This document shows, piece by piece, positions 1 to 8,891 of a DNA stretch of 44,130 nt. The position numbers and the translations under genes were made by a program. Origin of the DNA: Pseudooceanicola sp. (lineage in GTDB: Bacteria; Pseudomonadota; Alphaproteobacteria; Rhodobacterales; Rhodobacteraceae); NCBI GenBank assembly GCA_002709085.1, contig PAPR01000058.1:1-44130 (forward strand). The letters run 5' to 3'. Numbering within the stretch: the first letter of the stretch is position 1; every line of letters begins with the position of its first letter. The notes under the pieces are model-generated. The model worked only from the letters and a program-made list of their open reading frames with translations, ran no database searches and had not been told where the DNA came from.

Positions 1-1
1 C

Positions 2-1735
2 GCCGCCGCCGTCTCCACCTACGAAGAGGACGAGCATTCCGATCTAGGCGATTTCGACGCCGATATGACCGATGACGACGCAGGCTTTGGCGTGACGTCG
101 AATGTGGAACCGGCCGGTGCCATGCCCGATGTCGCGGATCACGAAGCCCCCGAAGCGGAGGCCCAGGACGAAGCCCAAGACGATCTCTCCGAGATCGATC
201 TCAGCGCAGCGCTCGCCATCGCCAATTCTACCGTTGATGACCTGGCAGACGACTCCCAGACGGCCGAGGATGACGTCGCCCCTGTCGAGACAGCCGAAGC
301 ACCTGCGCAGAGCGAGCCGGAACAAATCGAGCCCGAGCAGACTGATGCGCCGGAGCCCGTCGCGGCCCGCCCCGTCGCCCGCGTCCTGAAGGTCAAGCGC
401 CGCGATTTCGAAGCTGCGGTGCGTGACGAGCGGATCGAAGAGGCCACAGACGCCCCCGGCGCCGACGACCCCGATGCAGACACTAGCGCGGCAACGAGCA
501 GCGGCTCGGTCGTAAGCTCGCTCAGCCCCGAGGACGAGGCAGAGCTGCAGAACGAACTGATGGCGCTCGAGGCCGAGATTTCACGCGGCTCGAGAGTGTC
601 CTCTTCGGAGGCCGACGTTAAGCTCGGTGAAGTCAGCCTCGCCGAGGCAGCCGAAGACCATGTCACGGCGTCCGAGGACCTCGAGGACGACACAATCACA
701 GAAGACGACTTCGCCGCGGATGAGCACGCCGAGGAGGATGCTCCGCGCAGTGCAGTGGAAGCCGAGGCCGACGAAAGCGTCTTTGGCGATGAGGATGACG
801 CCTATCTCGACGAGGGTTTCTTTGACACGGACGAGGTGGACGACGAGAGTGAGGACGATTTCGCCTACGCCGAGGACGAGGACGAGGACGAGGACTTTGA
901 CGTCGCTGATGCAGAGGCCGAAGCCGAAGCCGAAGAAACCTCGGAATATGCCGGCGCGCAATCCGAAGAGGAGGAGGCCGCTGACACCGTCAATCCGCGC
1001 AGCCGTCTGCTGCACAAGGCGGACGCCGACATGGATCGCATCCTTGCGGAAACCAACAACCAGCTTGGTGACAGTGATGGCACCCGCCGCCGCAGCGCCA
1101 TCGCTCATCTGCGCGCCGCAGTCGCCGCGACCAAGGCCGAAAAGCGGGCCGGTGCCGACCTCAGCGGCGACAACAGCGAGGAAGCCGACGCCTACCGCGA
1201 GGATCTGGCACAGGTGGTGCGTCCGCGCCGCCCCGTGGCCCGCGGCGACGCCCCGGCCCGCCCGAGCGAAGAGCGCCCGGCCCCGCTAAAACTGGTCGCC
1301 GAACAGCGTGTCGACATGCACGGCATGGATCGCGACACCCCCGTCCGGCCCCGCCGCGTCCGCGTCGCCGACCTGGCAGAGCAGGAGGCGAGCGCCGCCG
1401 ACATGGACCACGAGGCAGAGGCCCATGCCCGCGCCGCCGCAGCCCACGCTGCATCCTTCAACGAGTTCGCCGAACGGGTCGGCGCGGTGGACCTGCCCGA
1501 TCTGTTGGAAGCCGCGGCCTCTTACCTGTCATTCATCGAAGGGCGCGACCAGTTCACCCGCCCGCAACTGATGATCAAGGCGCGTCAGGCGCTCGAAGAA
1601 GAGTTCTCTCGCGAGGATGGGTTGCGCCACTTTGGCCGCCTGCTGCGCGAAGGCAAGCTGCGCAAGGTCGCCTCCGGCCACTTCACCGTCTCAGAGCGGA
1701 TCAACTTCCGCCCCGAAGAACGCGCCGTCGGCTAA
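2..1735 (+). CDS. Acidic hypothetical protein with a conserved C-terminal domain (5' end outside window)
   Basis: The reading frame is open to the left edge, so the true start lies upstream; the ATG at 65 is only the first Met in view. The visible part is about 578 residues. Most of it is Asp/Glu/Ala-rich and probably disordered, with perfect GAG-GAC repeats near 877-900 coding an Asp-Glu run and GCC-GAA repeats near 918-938. Only the last 90 or so residues look folded: a helical segment (LPDLLEAAASYLSFIEG), then FTRPQLMIKARQALEEEF and a basic, winged-helix-like end (HFGRLLREGKLRKV). I do not recognise a characterised family. An acidic scaffold with a small C-terminal binding domain is an inference. 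A strong terminator follows within 30 bp, so this is the last gene of its transcript. Confidence 0.8.
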   Translation, partial: AAAVSTYEEDEHSDLGDFDADMTDDDAGFGVTSNVEPAGAMPDVADHEAPEAEAQDEAQDDLSEIDLSAALAIANSTVDDLADDSQTAEDDVAPVETAEAPAQSEPEQIEPEQTDAPEPVAARPVARVLKVKRRDFEAAVRDERIEEATDAPGADDPDADTSAATSSGSVVSSLSPEDEAELQNELMALEAEISRGSRVSSSEADVKLGEVSLAEAAEDHVTASEDLEDDTITEDDFAADEHAEEDAPRSAVEAEADESVFGDEDDAYLDEGFFDTDEVDDESEDDFAYAEDEDEDEDFDVADAEAEAEAEETSEYAGAQSEEEEAADTVNPRSRLLHKADADMDRILAETNNQLGDSDGTRRRSAIAHLRAAVAATKAEKRAGADLSGDNSEEADAYREDLAQVVRPRRPVARGDAPARPSEERPAPLKLVAEQRVDMHGMDRDTPVRPRRVRVADLAEQEASAADMDHEAEAHARAAAAHAASFNEFAERVGAVDLPDLLEAAASYLSFIEGRDQFTRPQLMIKARQALEEEFSREDGLRHFGRLLREGKLRKVASGHFTVSERINFRPEERAVG

Positions 1736-1760
1736 ATATCGCGCGAATGATCGAAACGAA

Positions 1761-1788
1761 AGGGCTGGCCGAAAGGCCGGCCCTTTTG
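1761..1788 (+). terminator. Rho-independent terminator after the acidic protein gene
   Basis: A GC-rich stem of about 10 bp (agggctggcc / ggccggccct, one G-T pair) closes a GAAA loop and is followed by a short T-run. It lies 25 bp after the stop codon of the upstream gene and is oriented with it. Confidence 0.8.
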
Positions 1789-2171
1789 TTGTGTCAGCCT
1801 CTGAGCCAGACCAAACCACCGTCTTGTCCCAAGGGGGCCGCAGGGTGCGGCTGGGTGCGGCTGGGCAGCGCACACCGCGTTCTACTACCGACTGCCTCAG
1901 GGCTTGAGTTCCGGGCGCCCCTGTGTTGCCCCCTCGGCGTCACAGCATCCCCGCGGCTATTCAGTCAGTGGCAGGTCAGTCAGCGACGAGGACCCGAGCG
2001 AATCCAGAACCTTTTCAGGCACCGCGCGCGATTTGTGCAACGCAGGGTTCAGTTGCGCGCAGACGATCGCTGCGCACGCCTGCCTTTGCCCTGAACCCAA
2101 TCCGCAGCCTCGCTCGTCCGCCAGCGAGCCTTCTCCGCGCGCACCCTCAGGCTTGATGTCCCATCAAGCCC
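1789..2171. other. Intergenic stretch without a convincing gene
   Basis: Between two convergent genes. Short open frames here have neither a ribosome site nor plausible composition. The only structure seen is a hairpin at 2150-2170 (ggcttgatg / catcaagcc, 3-nt loop), directly after the stop codon of the leftward crotonase gene. It has no T-run on that strand, so it may be an mRNA 3'-end stabiliser rather than a classical terminator. Confidence 0.5.
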
Positions 2172-2960
2172 TCAATACGAGGGCTTGCGCTTGCCCATAT
2201 TGGCCGAGACGATCTCGATCTGGTGCGCGCCGCCGATCAGCTTGGCCTGTTCCACCGATTCTGCCATCAACACCTCCGCTTCGGACGCGCCGCTTTCGGC
2301 CAGAGAAATCAGCGCCTTTGCCAAACGTGTGCCGGAGGGCGATTTTTCGGCGATATTCGCCACGATCTCTTGCGCACGGGCCTGCGGGTCCTCGGCGATT
2401 TCGGTGACGAACCCCCAGCTCAACCCCTGCTCGGCCGTCACGGGCTCGGCCGTGTAGGTCATCAGGCGGATGACGTCGCTGCGCATGAGGTTCGGCATGT
2501 AGACCATGCCGCCCATATCCGGAACCAGCCCCCACTTGGCCTCCATCACTGCGAATTTCGTGCCCGGCGCCGCGATGCGGACATCCGCGCCAAGGGCCAG
2601 TTGGAACCCTGCGCCAAAGGCCGCGCCCTGCACCGCTGCGATCACCGGCACCGGCAGATCACGCCAGATGGTGGCGACGCGCTGCATCAGGTTCGATGTG
2701 CCATGAGTGCGCGAAACGACCCGCTCGGTCTGATCGCCACCCGATGCGTGGTCGCCAAAGGACGCGACATCCAGCCCAGCGCAGAAGGCCCGACCCTCGC
2801 CCGACAACAGCACGGCGCGAATACCCGTGTTATCCATCAGCGCTTCGCCCGCCTCGACGATCGCCTCGGCCATTTTCGGATCGACGGCATTCATCTTGTC
2901 GCCGCGAATTAGGGTCACATGGGCGACGTGATCGCGGATCTCGGTGCGTACTCGGGTCAT
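2172..2960 (-). CDS. Crotonase (enoyl-CoA hydratase/isomerase) family protein
   Basis: The 262-residue length is normal for the family. The N-terminal half has the CoA-binding and oxyanion-hole pattern (residues near 50-70, SGEGRAFCAGLD; then GAAFGAGFQLALGADVRIA). Family members act on acyl-CoA thioesters as hydratases, isomerases or hydrolases. Of the two catalytic Glu positions of rat enoyl-CoA hydratase, the second is retained (AVMEAKWGLVPD) but the first, in GGGCELA, is Gln here (GAGFQLA). A canonical syn-hydration mechanism is therefore doubtful, and isomerase or another crotonase chemistry is more likely. It stands alone between convergent and divergent neighbours, so its pathway is not indicated by context. 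Confidence 0.88.
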   Translation of the reverse strand: MTRVRTEIRDHVAHVTLIRGDKMNAVDPKMAEAIVEAGEALMDNTGIRAVLLSGEGRAFCAGLDVASFGDHASGGDQTERVVSRTHGTSNLMQRVATIWRDLPVPVIAAVQGAAFGAGFQLALGADVRIAAPGTKFAVMEAKWGLVPDMGGMVYMPNLMRSDVIRLMTYTAEPVTAEQGLSWGFVTEIAEDPQARAQEIVANIAEKSPSGTRLAKALISLAESGASEAEVLMAESVEQAKLIGGAHQIEIVSANMGKRKPSY

Positions 2961-3169
2961 TGGCGGCTTCTCCCTCTGCCTCGTGTTGGGCAGAGTTTGC
3001 CCGTGCCGTGGATCAGTGACCAGCCCGACACTGCGTCAGATCTGCGAAATACGGTCTCAAGGCGCCGTCCCCGGTACTGTCACAGCCCAGGGTACATAGC
3101 CGCCTTACCCCTTGCCCGCACGCGCCGCGCACGGTTATCTGCGCCCAGCACAGCCAAGGAGCCCGCGAC

Positions 3170-4285
3170 ATGCCACCTCGCTACACCGATCTGGTCGCCA
3201 GCCTGCCGGCCAACGTGCCCTTTATCGGGCCCGAGACCATGGAACGCGCGCGCGGCGCGGATTTCCTCGCACGGCTCGGCGCGAACGAAAGCGTGTTCGG
3301 CCCCAGCCCCAAGGCGCTGGAGGCGCTGAGGACAGCGGAGGCCGGCATCTGGAAGTACGGCGATTCCACCAGCCACGATCTGCGCCACGCGCTGGCGGCG
3401 CATCACGACATCACGCCCGAGACTATCGTGGTGGGCGAAGGGATCGACGGATTGCTCGGTTATCTCGTGCGTCTGCTGATCGAGCCGGGCGAGACTGTGG
3501 TGACCTCTGCCGGGGGCTATCCGACGTTCAATTATCACGTATCCGGCTACGGCGGCGTGCTCGACAAGGTACCCTTTGACGGGGATCGCGAGGACCTGCC
3601 CGCCCTGATCGCCCGCGCCACGCAGACCCGCGCCAAGCTGGTTTACCTCGCCAACCCGGACAACCCCATGGGGACATATTGGACGGGGGCCGAGATTGCG
3701 GCGGCGCTGGAGCATCTTGGCCCCGACACCCTGATGGTGCTGGACGAAGCCTACGGCGAATTTGCCCCTGCGGACGCCGCCTTGCCCCTGCCCGTCACGG
3801 ATGAGCGGGTGATCCGCATGCGCACGTTTTCCAAGGCTTACGGCATGGCCGGTGCGCGGGTCGGCTACGCCATCGGTGCGGTTGAGTTGATCCAGTCTTT
3901 CGAGAAAGTGCGCAACCATTTCGGTTTGAACCGGGCGGCGCAGGCCGGGGCACTGGCGGCGCTTGCCGATCAGCCCTATCTGTCAGAGGTCCGCGCCAAG
4001 GTCGAAACCTCACGCGCGGAGATCGCCCGGATCGCGTCGGACAACGGCCTGACCTCCCTGCCCTCAGCCACCAATTTCGTCGCCGTGGATTGCGGCGGTG
4101 ACGGTGATCTGGCGCGCGCCATGGTGGCCGCCCTCGGGCGGCGCGGCGTTTTTGTCCGCATGCCCTTCGTGCCTCCGCAAGACCGCTGCATCCGGATCAG
4201 CTGCGGCACGCCCGAAGATATGGCGGTTCTGGCGGAGGTTTTCGGCGCGGCATTGGCCGAAGCGCGCGCAGGCGCCCCAGACTGA
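3170..4285 (+). CDS. HisC-like PLP-dependent aminotransferase (class I/II)
   Basis: The 371-residue protein has the fold type I pattern of histidinol-phosphate aminotransferases: LANPDNPMGT near 160-169 (Asn contacting PLP), LDEAYGEFA near 191-199 and the Schiff-base Lys222 in RTFSKAYGMAGARVGY. A C-terminal Arg-containing CIRISCGTPEDM segment would hold the substrate carboxylate. Enzymes of this type transfer an amino group between histidinol phosphate or aromatic amino acids and 2-oxoglutarate. No other histidine genes are nearby, so it could be a paralogue with aromatic or unknown substrate preference. The start fits the N-terminus of relatives; a weak purine stretch (agccaagg) lies about 15 bp upstream. 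Confidence 0.88.
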   Translation: MPPRYTDLVASLPANVPFIGPETMERARGADFLARLGANESVFGPSPKALEALRTAEAGIWKYGDSTSHDLRHALAAHHDITPETIVVGEGIDGLLGYLVRLLIEPGETVVTSAGGYPTFNYHVSGYGGVLDKVPFDGDREDLPALIARATQTRAKLVYLANPDNPMGTYWTGAEIAAALEHLGPDTLMVLDEAYGEFAPADAALPLPVTDERVIRMRTFSKAYGMAGARVGYAIGAVELIQSFEKVRNHFGLNRAAQAGALAALADQPYLSEVRAKVETSRAEIARIASDNGLTSLPSATNFVAVDCGGDGDLARAMVAALGRRGVFVRMPFVPPQDRCIRISCGTPEDMAVLAEVFGAALAEARAGAPD

Positions 4286-4574
4286 GCCGCTTGGCCCGCT
4301 TTGGGCGACCAACTGCCTTGGCGCGATGGTCCTCTGTCCGGCTGCTTCCACTCTGCATCCGCTGACTTGCGCCGCCTGGAGCATGCCCCCTGACCCAGCG
4401 CCGCCATGCATCAGACGGCATGTGCTCAAATCCGCGTCCCCTCGCGAAACGGCGTGACGGCGGTGGCAATCTTGCGCGTCCCCTTGTACCGCGCGAGACC
4501 CCGAAACCGTCGCAAGGGAGGCGGAGCCCCGGACCGTCGCCCCATCACCGGATTACACCTTTGCCGCATTGGCC

Positions 4575-4691
4575 ATGGGTCTGGTGAACCTGCTCTGGGT
4601 CTTTGCCGTGATCTGGGCGCTGTTCGGCCTGCCGGCGGGGATGGCCCTCGGCGGTGGACTGAACCCGGGGATTGACCGGCTGCGGCGTTAG
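4575..4691 (+). CDS. Possible small single-pass membrane protein, start unclear
   Basis: The frame ending at 4691 stays open from 4458 and codes, from about 4503, a sensible sequence: a charged stretch, PSPDYTFAALAMG, a hydrophobic helix (VNLLWVFAVIWALFGL), then a basic tail ending GIDRLRR. I recall similar short membrane proteins in Rhodobacteraceae. There is no in-frame ATG or GTG before 4575, although a good Shine-Dalgarno-like aagggagg lies at 4514-4521. Either translation starts at an unusual codon, the ATG at 4575 is used, or the 5' part has decayed. The given coordinates use that ATG and may truncate the protein. It is convergent with the aminotransferase on the other strand, whose stop overlaps it. 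Confidence 0.4.
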   Translation: MGLVNLLWVFAVIWALFGLPAGMALGGGLNPGIDRLRR

Positions 4692-5884
4692 CCTTCTGCG
4701 ATGACAGCAGCGGCGGCGGAAAGCGCGCCGGCCCCCCGCTGCACGCCGATGGCCTGCATCCCGGCCTCCAGCGTGCCCAGCATCCCAAGGACCATATGCG
4801 CGTTGAGGTGCCCCATGTGACCGATGCGGAAGAAGCCTTCGCCCTTTGGGTCCTCGGGGCTTTCCATTCCCAGCCCGATGCCGAGCGTGACACCGGCGTT
4901 GCCAGAGACCCATTCCCGCAGCGCGCTGCCGTTGCGCCCCCCGACCCCGAGCGCGGTGACCGCATGGCTTCGCAATCGCTGGTCTGTGACGTTCAGGCGC
5001 AGCGTTCCGCCCGCGGCCCAGGCGTCGCAGGCGGCCCAGATCGCGCGGGCGAGCGTGACGTGACGTTGCCAGACCTGCGCCATCCCTTCGTCGTGCAACA
5101 TATCCAGCGCGGCGCGCAGCCCAAAGAGGTGGTGGGTCGGCGCGGTGCCCCCGAAGAACTGGTAGAACCGCTCCGGGTCGATGCGCCCGCGCCAGTCCCA
5201 ATAGCGCGAGACGCGGGGCATCGCGGCGCGCGCCTCTTCGGCCTTGGGACTGACAAAGATGAACGACAGGCCGGGCGGCACCATCAGCCCCTTCTGGCTG
5301 GCCGTGACGGCGACATCGACGCCCCAGTCGTCCATATGAAATTCCTCGCAGGCCATCGAGGCAATGCAATCGGCCATCAGCAAGGCGGGGTGATCGGCGG
5401 CATTCATCGCGGCGCGGATCGGGCGCGGATCGTTCAGCAGCGAAGTGGCGGTATCGACATGGCTGAACAACACCGCCTTGTAGCTATGCGCGGTGTCGGC
5501 GCGCAGGGTGTCCTCCAAACGGGCGGGGTCGATCCCGGCGGTGGTGCCGAAGTCGATCTTGTCGGCGATGATCCCCAACCCCTCGGCCATCTCGGCCCAG
5601 CCGTGTCCAAACCGGCCCGTGACGCAGACCAGCACCCTGTCCCCCGGCCCCGCGATATTGGCGAGCGCGGCTTCCCAGGCGCCGTGGCCGTTGGCGATGT
5701 AAAAGGCCACCTTGCCTCGGGTCATCGCCACCCGCTGCAGATCCGGGACCATGCCCTGAACCATGGTGATGATGTCGCCTTCATAGATGTTGGGCGCAGC
5801 GCGGTGCATTGCCTGCAACACCGCATCCGGCATGACGGAGGGGCCCGGAATCGCAAGGTAGGGACGGCCAGCGGCTAGGGTCAT
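4688..5884 (-). CDS. Class V aminotransferase, alanine/serine-glyoxylate type
   Basis: Fold type I PLP enzyme of 398 residues, related to alanine-glyoxylate, serine-glyoxylate and serine-pyruvate aminotransferases. The N-terminus (YLAIPGPSVMPDAVLQAM) and FYIANGHGAWEAALANI near 61-77 are typical, as are ADCIASMACEEFHMDDWGVD near 171-190 and the PLP lysine K198 in TASQKGLMVPPG. Such enzymes link glyoxylate to glycine in photorespiratory-like or serine-cycle metabolism. I chose the ATG at 5884, preceded by GACAGG, over an in-frame TTG at 5914 that would add ten unlikely residues. The gene is transcribed alone, divergent from the phosphatase/ABC pair. The precise amino donor cannot be told from sequence. 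Confidence 0.88.
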   Translation of the reverse strand: MTLAAGRPYLAIPGPSVMPDAVLQAMHRAAPNIYEGDIITMVQGMVPDLQRVAMTRGKVAFYIANGHGAWEAALANIAGPGDRVLVCVTGRFGHGWAEMAEGLGIIADKIDFGTTAGIDPARLEDTLRADTAHSYKAVLFSHVDTATSLLNDPRPIRAAMNAADHPALLMADCIASMACEEFHMDDWGVDVAVTASQKGLMVPPGLSFIFVSPKAEEARAAMPRVSRYWDWRGRIDPERFYQFFGGTAPTHHLFGLRAALDMLHDEGMAQVWQRHVTLARAIWAACDAWAAGGTLRLNVTDQRLRSHAVTALGVGGRNGSALREWVSGNAGVTLGIGLGMESPEDPKGEGFFRIGHMGHLNAHMVLGMLGTLEAGMQAIGVQRGAGALSAAAAVIAEG

Positions 5885-6168
5885 GTCGCACCTGTCGGAA
5901 AGTGTTCGCACCAAGTGTTAGCCGTGCCCTCGGTCCCGTCAACGCGCGAGCGACCGGAATCCTCATTCGCGTGGGCGCATGGATGGAGAACGTCGCGGCA
6001 CCTTCTGCCCTCATCGCGCCGCGTGGGTCCGGGCAGCCCCTCGGCACAGGTTCGGCGCACCCGAGGCGCGCCCTGAAGACGCGCGGCGGGTCACGTCGCT
6101 TGCCTGCGTCCACCCGAGCGCCTAAATGGGGCTGGCTGGGAAACGCCGGCGGCAACACCCGAGGGCAG

Positions 6169-6849
6169 ATGAACCTGATCGAACGGATACAGGCGTGGGA
6201 ACGGGGCGTTCGCGCCTCTTACAACGTGGATCTTTCAACACCCGAGAACCGTCGGCGGGCGAATATCTACAACCTCTGGTTCGATCACGCGATTCTGCGC
6301 ACGGTCTGGACGAACTTTTTTCAGATCGCGCCGGGGGTTTACCGGTCCAACCATCCGACCCATGTTCGGTTCGAAAAGATGAAGGCGCTCGGCATCCAAT
6401 CGGTCCTCAACCTGCGTGGAGCCGGCGGCGCGGCGCATTACCTGACCGAAAAGGAAAGCTGCGAGGCCCTGGGCCTGACTCTGGTGGATTGCACCTTGCA
6501 GGCCCGCCACGCCGCGCCGCGCGAAGATATACTGGACGTCATTGCCGCCTTTCGCAGCATCGAACGTCCTTTTGTGATGCATTGCAAATCGGGCGCGGAC
6601 CGGGCCGGTTTCGCCAGCGCGATTTACCTGATCGTGATGGAAAAGCAGCCGATTTCGGTCGCGCGCCGCATGCTTTCCCCGAAATATGCACATCTGAAAT
6701 GGACCAAGACCGGGATCCTCGATTTCATCCTCGACCAGTTCGCGGCGCGCCAGTCCGAGACCGGAATGGACTTTGAAACCTGGATCGCGACGGAGTACGA
6801 TCACCTCGAAATGCAGGCGGCATATGAGACCAAGCGAGGGCGCGCATGA
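6169..6849 (+). CDS. Tyrosine phosphatase-like protein (dual-specificity type)
   Basis: 226 residues. The phosphatase P-loop HCKSGADRAG (138-147) gives the Cys139-X5-Arg145 nucleophile and phosphate-binding Arg. The upstream ending VLNLRGAGGAAHY is typical of bacterial DSP/PTP-like enzymes that start as YRSNHP. The start at 6169 is preceded by gagggcag; the frame is open further upstream, but that part has no homology-like pattern. The stop overlaps the start of the ABC transporter gene by four bases (atga), so the two are translationally coupled. Phosphatases of this kind may dephosphorylate lipids as well as proteins; with a lipid-exporter-like neighbour, a phospholipid or lipid A-phosphate substrate is a plausible inference. 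Confidence 0.85.
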   Translation: MNLIERIQAWERGVRASYNVDLSTPENRRRANIYNLWFDHAILRTVWTNFFQIAPGVYRSNHPTHVRFEKMKALGIQSVLNLRGAGGAAHYLTEKESCEALGLTLVDCTLQARHAAPREDILDVIAAFRSIERPFVMHCKSGADRAGFASAIYLIVMEKQPISVARRMLSPKYAHLKWTKTGILDFILDQFAARQSETGMDFETWIATEYDHLEMQAAYETKRGRA

Positions 6850-8891
6850 CCAGCAAACCGACGACCGCGGCGCGCCATGATGCGCGGACCCCGATGTCCG
6901 AGGGCGCGTCCGACCCCGCGTTGAAGCCGGATCAGCGCCCCTTGTCCGCCACTGGGGCGACCACCGGCAACGCCCCGACCGCTGGCGCCGCCGAGATCGG
7001 CGAGCAGCCCGCGCCCGGCATCGATCACGCCAAAGGGCTGCTGGCGTGGTTATGGCGTGGCTATCTGCACAAACACATCTGGCTGCTGATGTTGGCCGCT
7101 CTGTTCATGGTGCTCGAAGGCTCCATGCTGGGCGCGCTCAGCTGGGTGATGAAGCCGATGTTCGACGTCGTGTTTATTCAGGGCAACACCGGCGCGCTTG
7201 GTTGGGTCGGCGCCGCGATCCTGGGGATTTTTATTGGACGGGCCATCGCCTCGATTGCGCAAAAGGTGCTGCTGGCGCGCATATCACAGCTAAGTTCGGC
7301 CGAAATCCGCACCGACCTTCTGTCTCGGCTGATGCGACAGGACGGCGTGTTTCACCAGACCCACCCGCCGGGGTTCCTGATCCAGCGGGTGCAGGGCGAC
7401 GTATCGGCCATCAACGACGTGTGGAAAGCGGTGCTGACCGGCGCCGGGCGCGACGCGGTGTCGCTGGTGATCCTGATGGGTGTCGCCGTCTCTGTCGACT
7501 GGCGCTGGACGCTGATCGCGATGATCGGTGCGCCGTTGCTGGTGCTGCCTTCGGTGATCGTGCAACGCTTTGTGCGCCGCCGCTCACGCGAGGCACGTGA
7601 TCTGGGCGCGCGGCTCGCGGTTCGTCTGGACGAAGTGTTTCACGGTATCGTCCCGGTCAAGCTGAACCGGCTGGAGCAATATCAATCCGACCGCTACGGC
7701 GCATTGACCAACGATCTGGTGCGCGCCGAAGTCCGCGCGACCACCGGCACCGCCGCCATTCCTGGCATGATCGACCTGATGGCGGGCCTCGGCTTTCTCG
7801 GCGTGCTGATCTTTGGCGGGGGCGAAATTGCCTCGGGCGAGAAGACGGTCGGTGAATTCATGGCCTTCTTCACCGCCATCGGCTTTGCCTTCGAACCACT
7901 GCGCCGGCTCGGCACCGTCACCGGAATCTGGCAGGTCGCCGCCGCCGCGATCGAGAGGGTGCGCGAGCTGATGGAAGCCAAGCCCACGATCGTTTCCCCC
8001 GCCAACCCGGTGGCGCCGCCCGTCGGCGTCCCCGACGTGGTGATTCAGGGTGTCGATCTGCGATATGGCGACACGCAGGTTTTGACCGGGCTGAACCTGC
8101 ACGCCCGCGCCGGAGAGACCACCGCTCTGGTCGGGGCCTCGGGCGCCGGAAAATCGACCGTATTCAACCTGCTGGCCCGGCTGGTCGAACCGCAAGCCGG
8201 GCAGATCGAGATCGGCGGTGTGTCCGTCCCCGAAATGTCCCTGCCCGACCTGCGCGGGCTGATGTCCGTGGTCAGTCAGGATGCGGCGCTGTTCGACGAG
8301 ACATTGCGCGAAAACATTCTGCTGGGGCGCAGCGACATCAGCGAGGAACGTCTGAAAGAAGTGACCGATGCCGCCCATGTCACCGACTTCCTCGACAAGC
8401 TACCGAACGGTCTGGACAGCCCGGTCGGACCACGCGGATCGAACCTGTCAGGCGGACAACGTCAGCGCGTCGCAATCGCCCGCGCCCTGCTACGTGATAC
8501 GCCGATCCTGTTGCTGGACGAAGCGACCTCGGCACTGGACGCGGAAAGCGAAAAGGTCGTGCAGGACGCGCTCGACCTGCTATCGCATGGCCGGACGGTG
8601 ATCGTGATCGCGCATCGCTTGTCCACGGTGCGCGAGGCCGACAAGATCGTCGTCATGGATCGCGGTCAGGTGATTGATGAGGGACGACACGATGAATTGC
8701 TGGATCACGGCGGCCTCTATGCCCGGCTGCACGACTTGCAGTTCAGGACCGACGGGATGACCGCCGATAGGCTTGCGCTAGAACGTGCGGGTCCGCCCCG
8801 AAAAGGTATCGGATCAGCAACAGGAGGTTCCGCGCACCGCGGCGCATCCAGCCTTCTGAGGCGTATCTGGCAAAGCTTGTTCGAGCGGTGA
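6846..8891 (+). CDS. MsbA-like ABC exporter (fused transmembrane and ATPase domains)
   Basis: A half-transporter of 681 residues. After an unusual 60-residue Ala/Thr/Pro-rich N-terminal extension come transmembrane helices between about 70 and 350. The ATPase has Walker A GASGAGKST (430-438), Q-loop SQDAALFDE, signature LSGGQ (534-538), Walker B ILLLDEATSALD and H-loop AHRLS. The long intracellular coupling segment and sequence character are like lipid flippases of the MsbA group. It would act as a homodimer in the inner membrane and export lipid or a hydrophobic compound. The C-terminus extends about 45 residues beyond the usual end (after HDLQFRTD), and this tail is encoded opposite the 3' end of the convergent glycosyltransferase gene. 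Confidence 0.9.
   Translation: MTSKPTTAARHDARTPMSEGASDPALKPDQRPLSATGATTGNAPTAGAAEIGEQPAPGIDHAKGLLAWLWRGYLHKHIWLLMLAALFMVLEGSMLGALSWVMKPMFDVVFIQGNTGALGWVGAAILGIFIGRAIASIAQKVLLARISQLSSAEIRTDLLSRLMRQDGVFHQTHPPGFLIQRVQGDVSAINDVWKAVLTGAGRDAVSLVILMGVAVSVDWRWTLIAMIGAPLLVLPSVIVQRFVRRRSREARDLGARLAVRLDEVFHGIVPVKLNRLEQYQSDRYGALTNDLVRAEVRATTGTAAIPGMIDLMAGLGFLGVLIFGGGEIASGEKTVGEFMAFFTAIGFAFEPLRRLGTVTGIWQVAAAAIERVRELMEAKPTIVSPANPVAPPVGVPDVVIQGVDLRYGDTQVLTGLNLHARAGETTALVGASGAGKSTVFNLLARLVEPQAGQIEIGGVSVPEMSLPDLRGLMSVVSQDAALFDETLRENILLGRSDISEERLKEVTDAAHVTDFLDKLPNGLDSPVGPRGSNLSGGQRQRVAIARALLRDTPILLLDEATSALDAESEKVVQDALDLLSHGRTVIVIAHRLSTVREADKIVVMDRGQVIDEGRHDELLDHGGLYARLHDLQFRTDGMTADRLALERAGPPRKGIGSATGGSAHRGASSLLRRIWQSLFER

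Noticed and set aside
877..940. Short tandem repeats that could suggest a CRISPR or minisatellite
   Set aside because: They are 6-bp in-frame codon repeats within an acidic gene, with no spacers. No CRISPR array or cas gene is seen in the window.
4796..5878. Long open frame (about 360 codons) antisense to the class V aminotransferase
   Set aside because: Composition and His/Arg/Gly-rich translation are typical of the antisense of a high-GC gene; the opposite strand has clear catalytic motifs.
5902..6168. Upstream extension of the tyrosine phosphatase frame
   Set aside because: Open frame without conserved pattern; the ATG at 6169 with gagggcag gives a normal family N-terminus.
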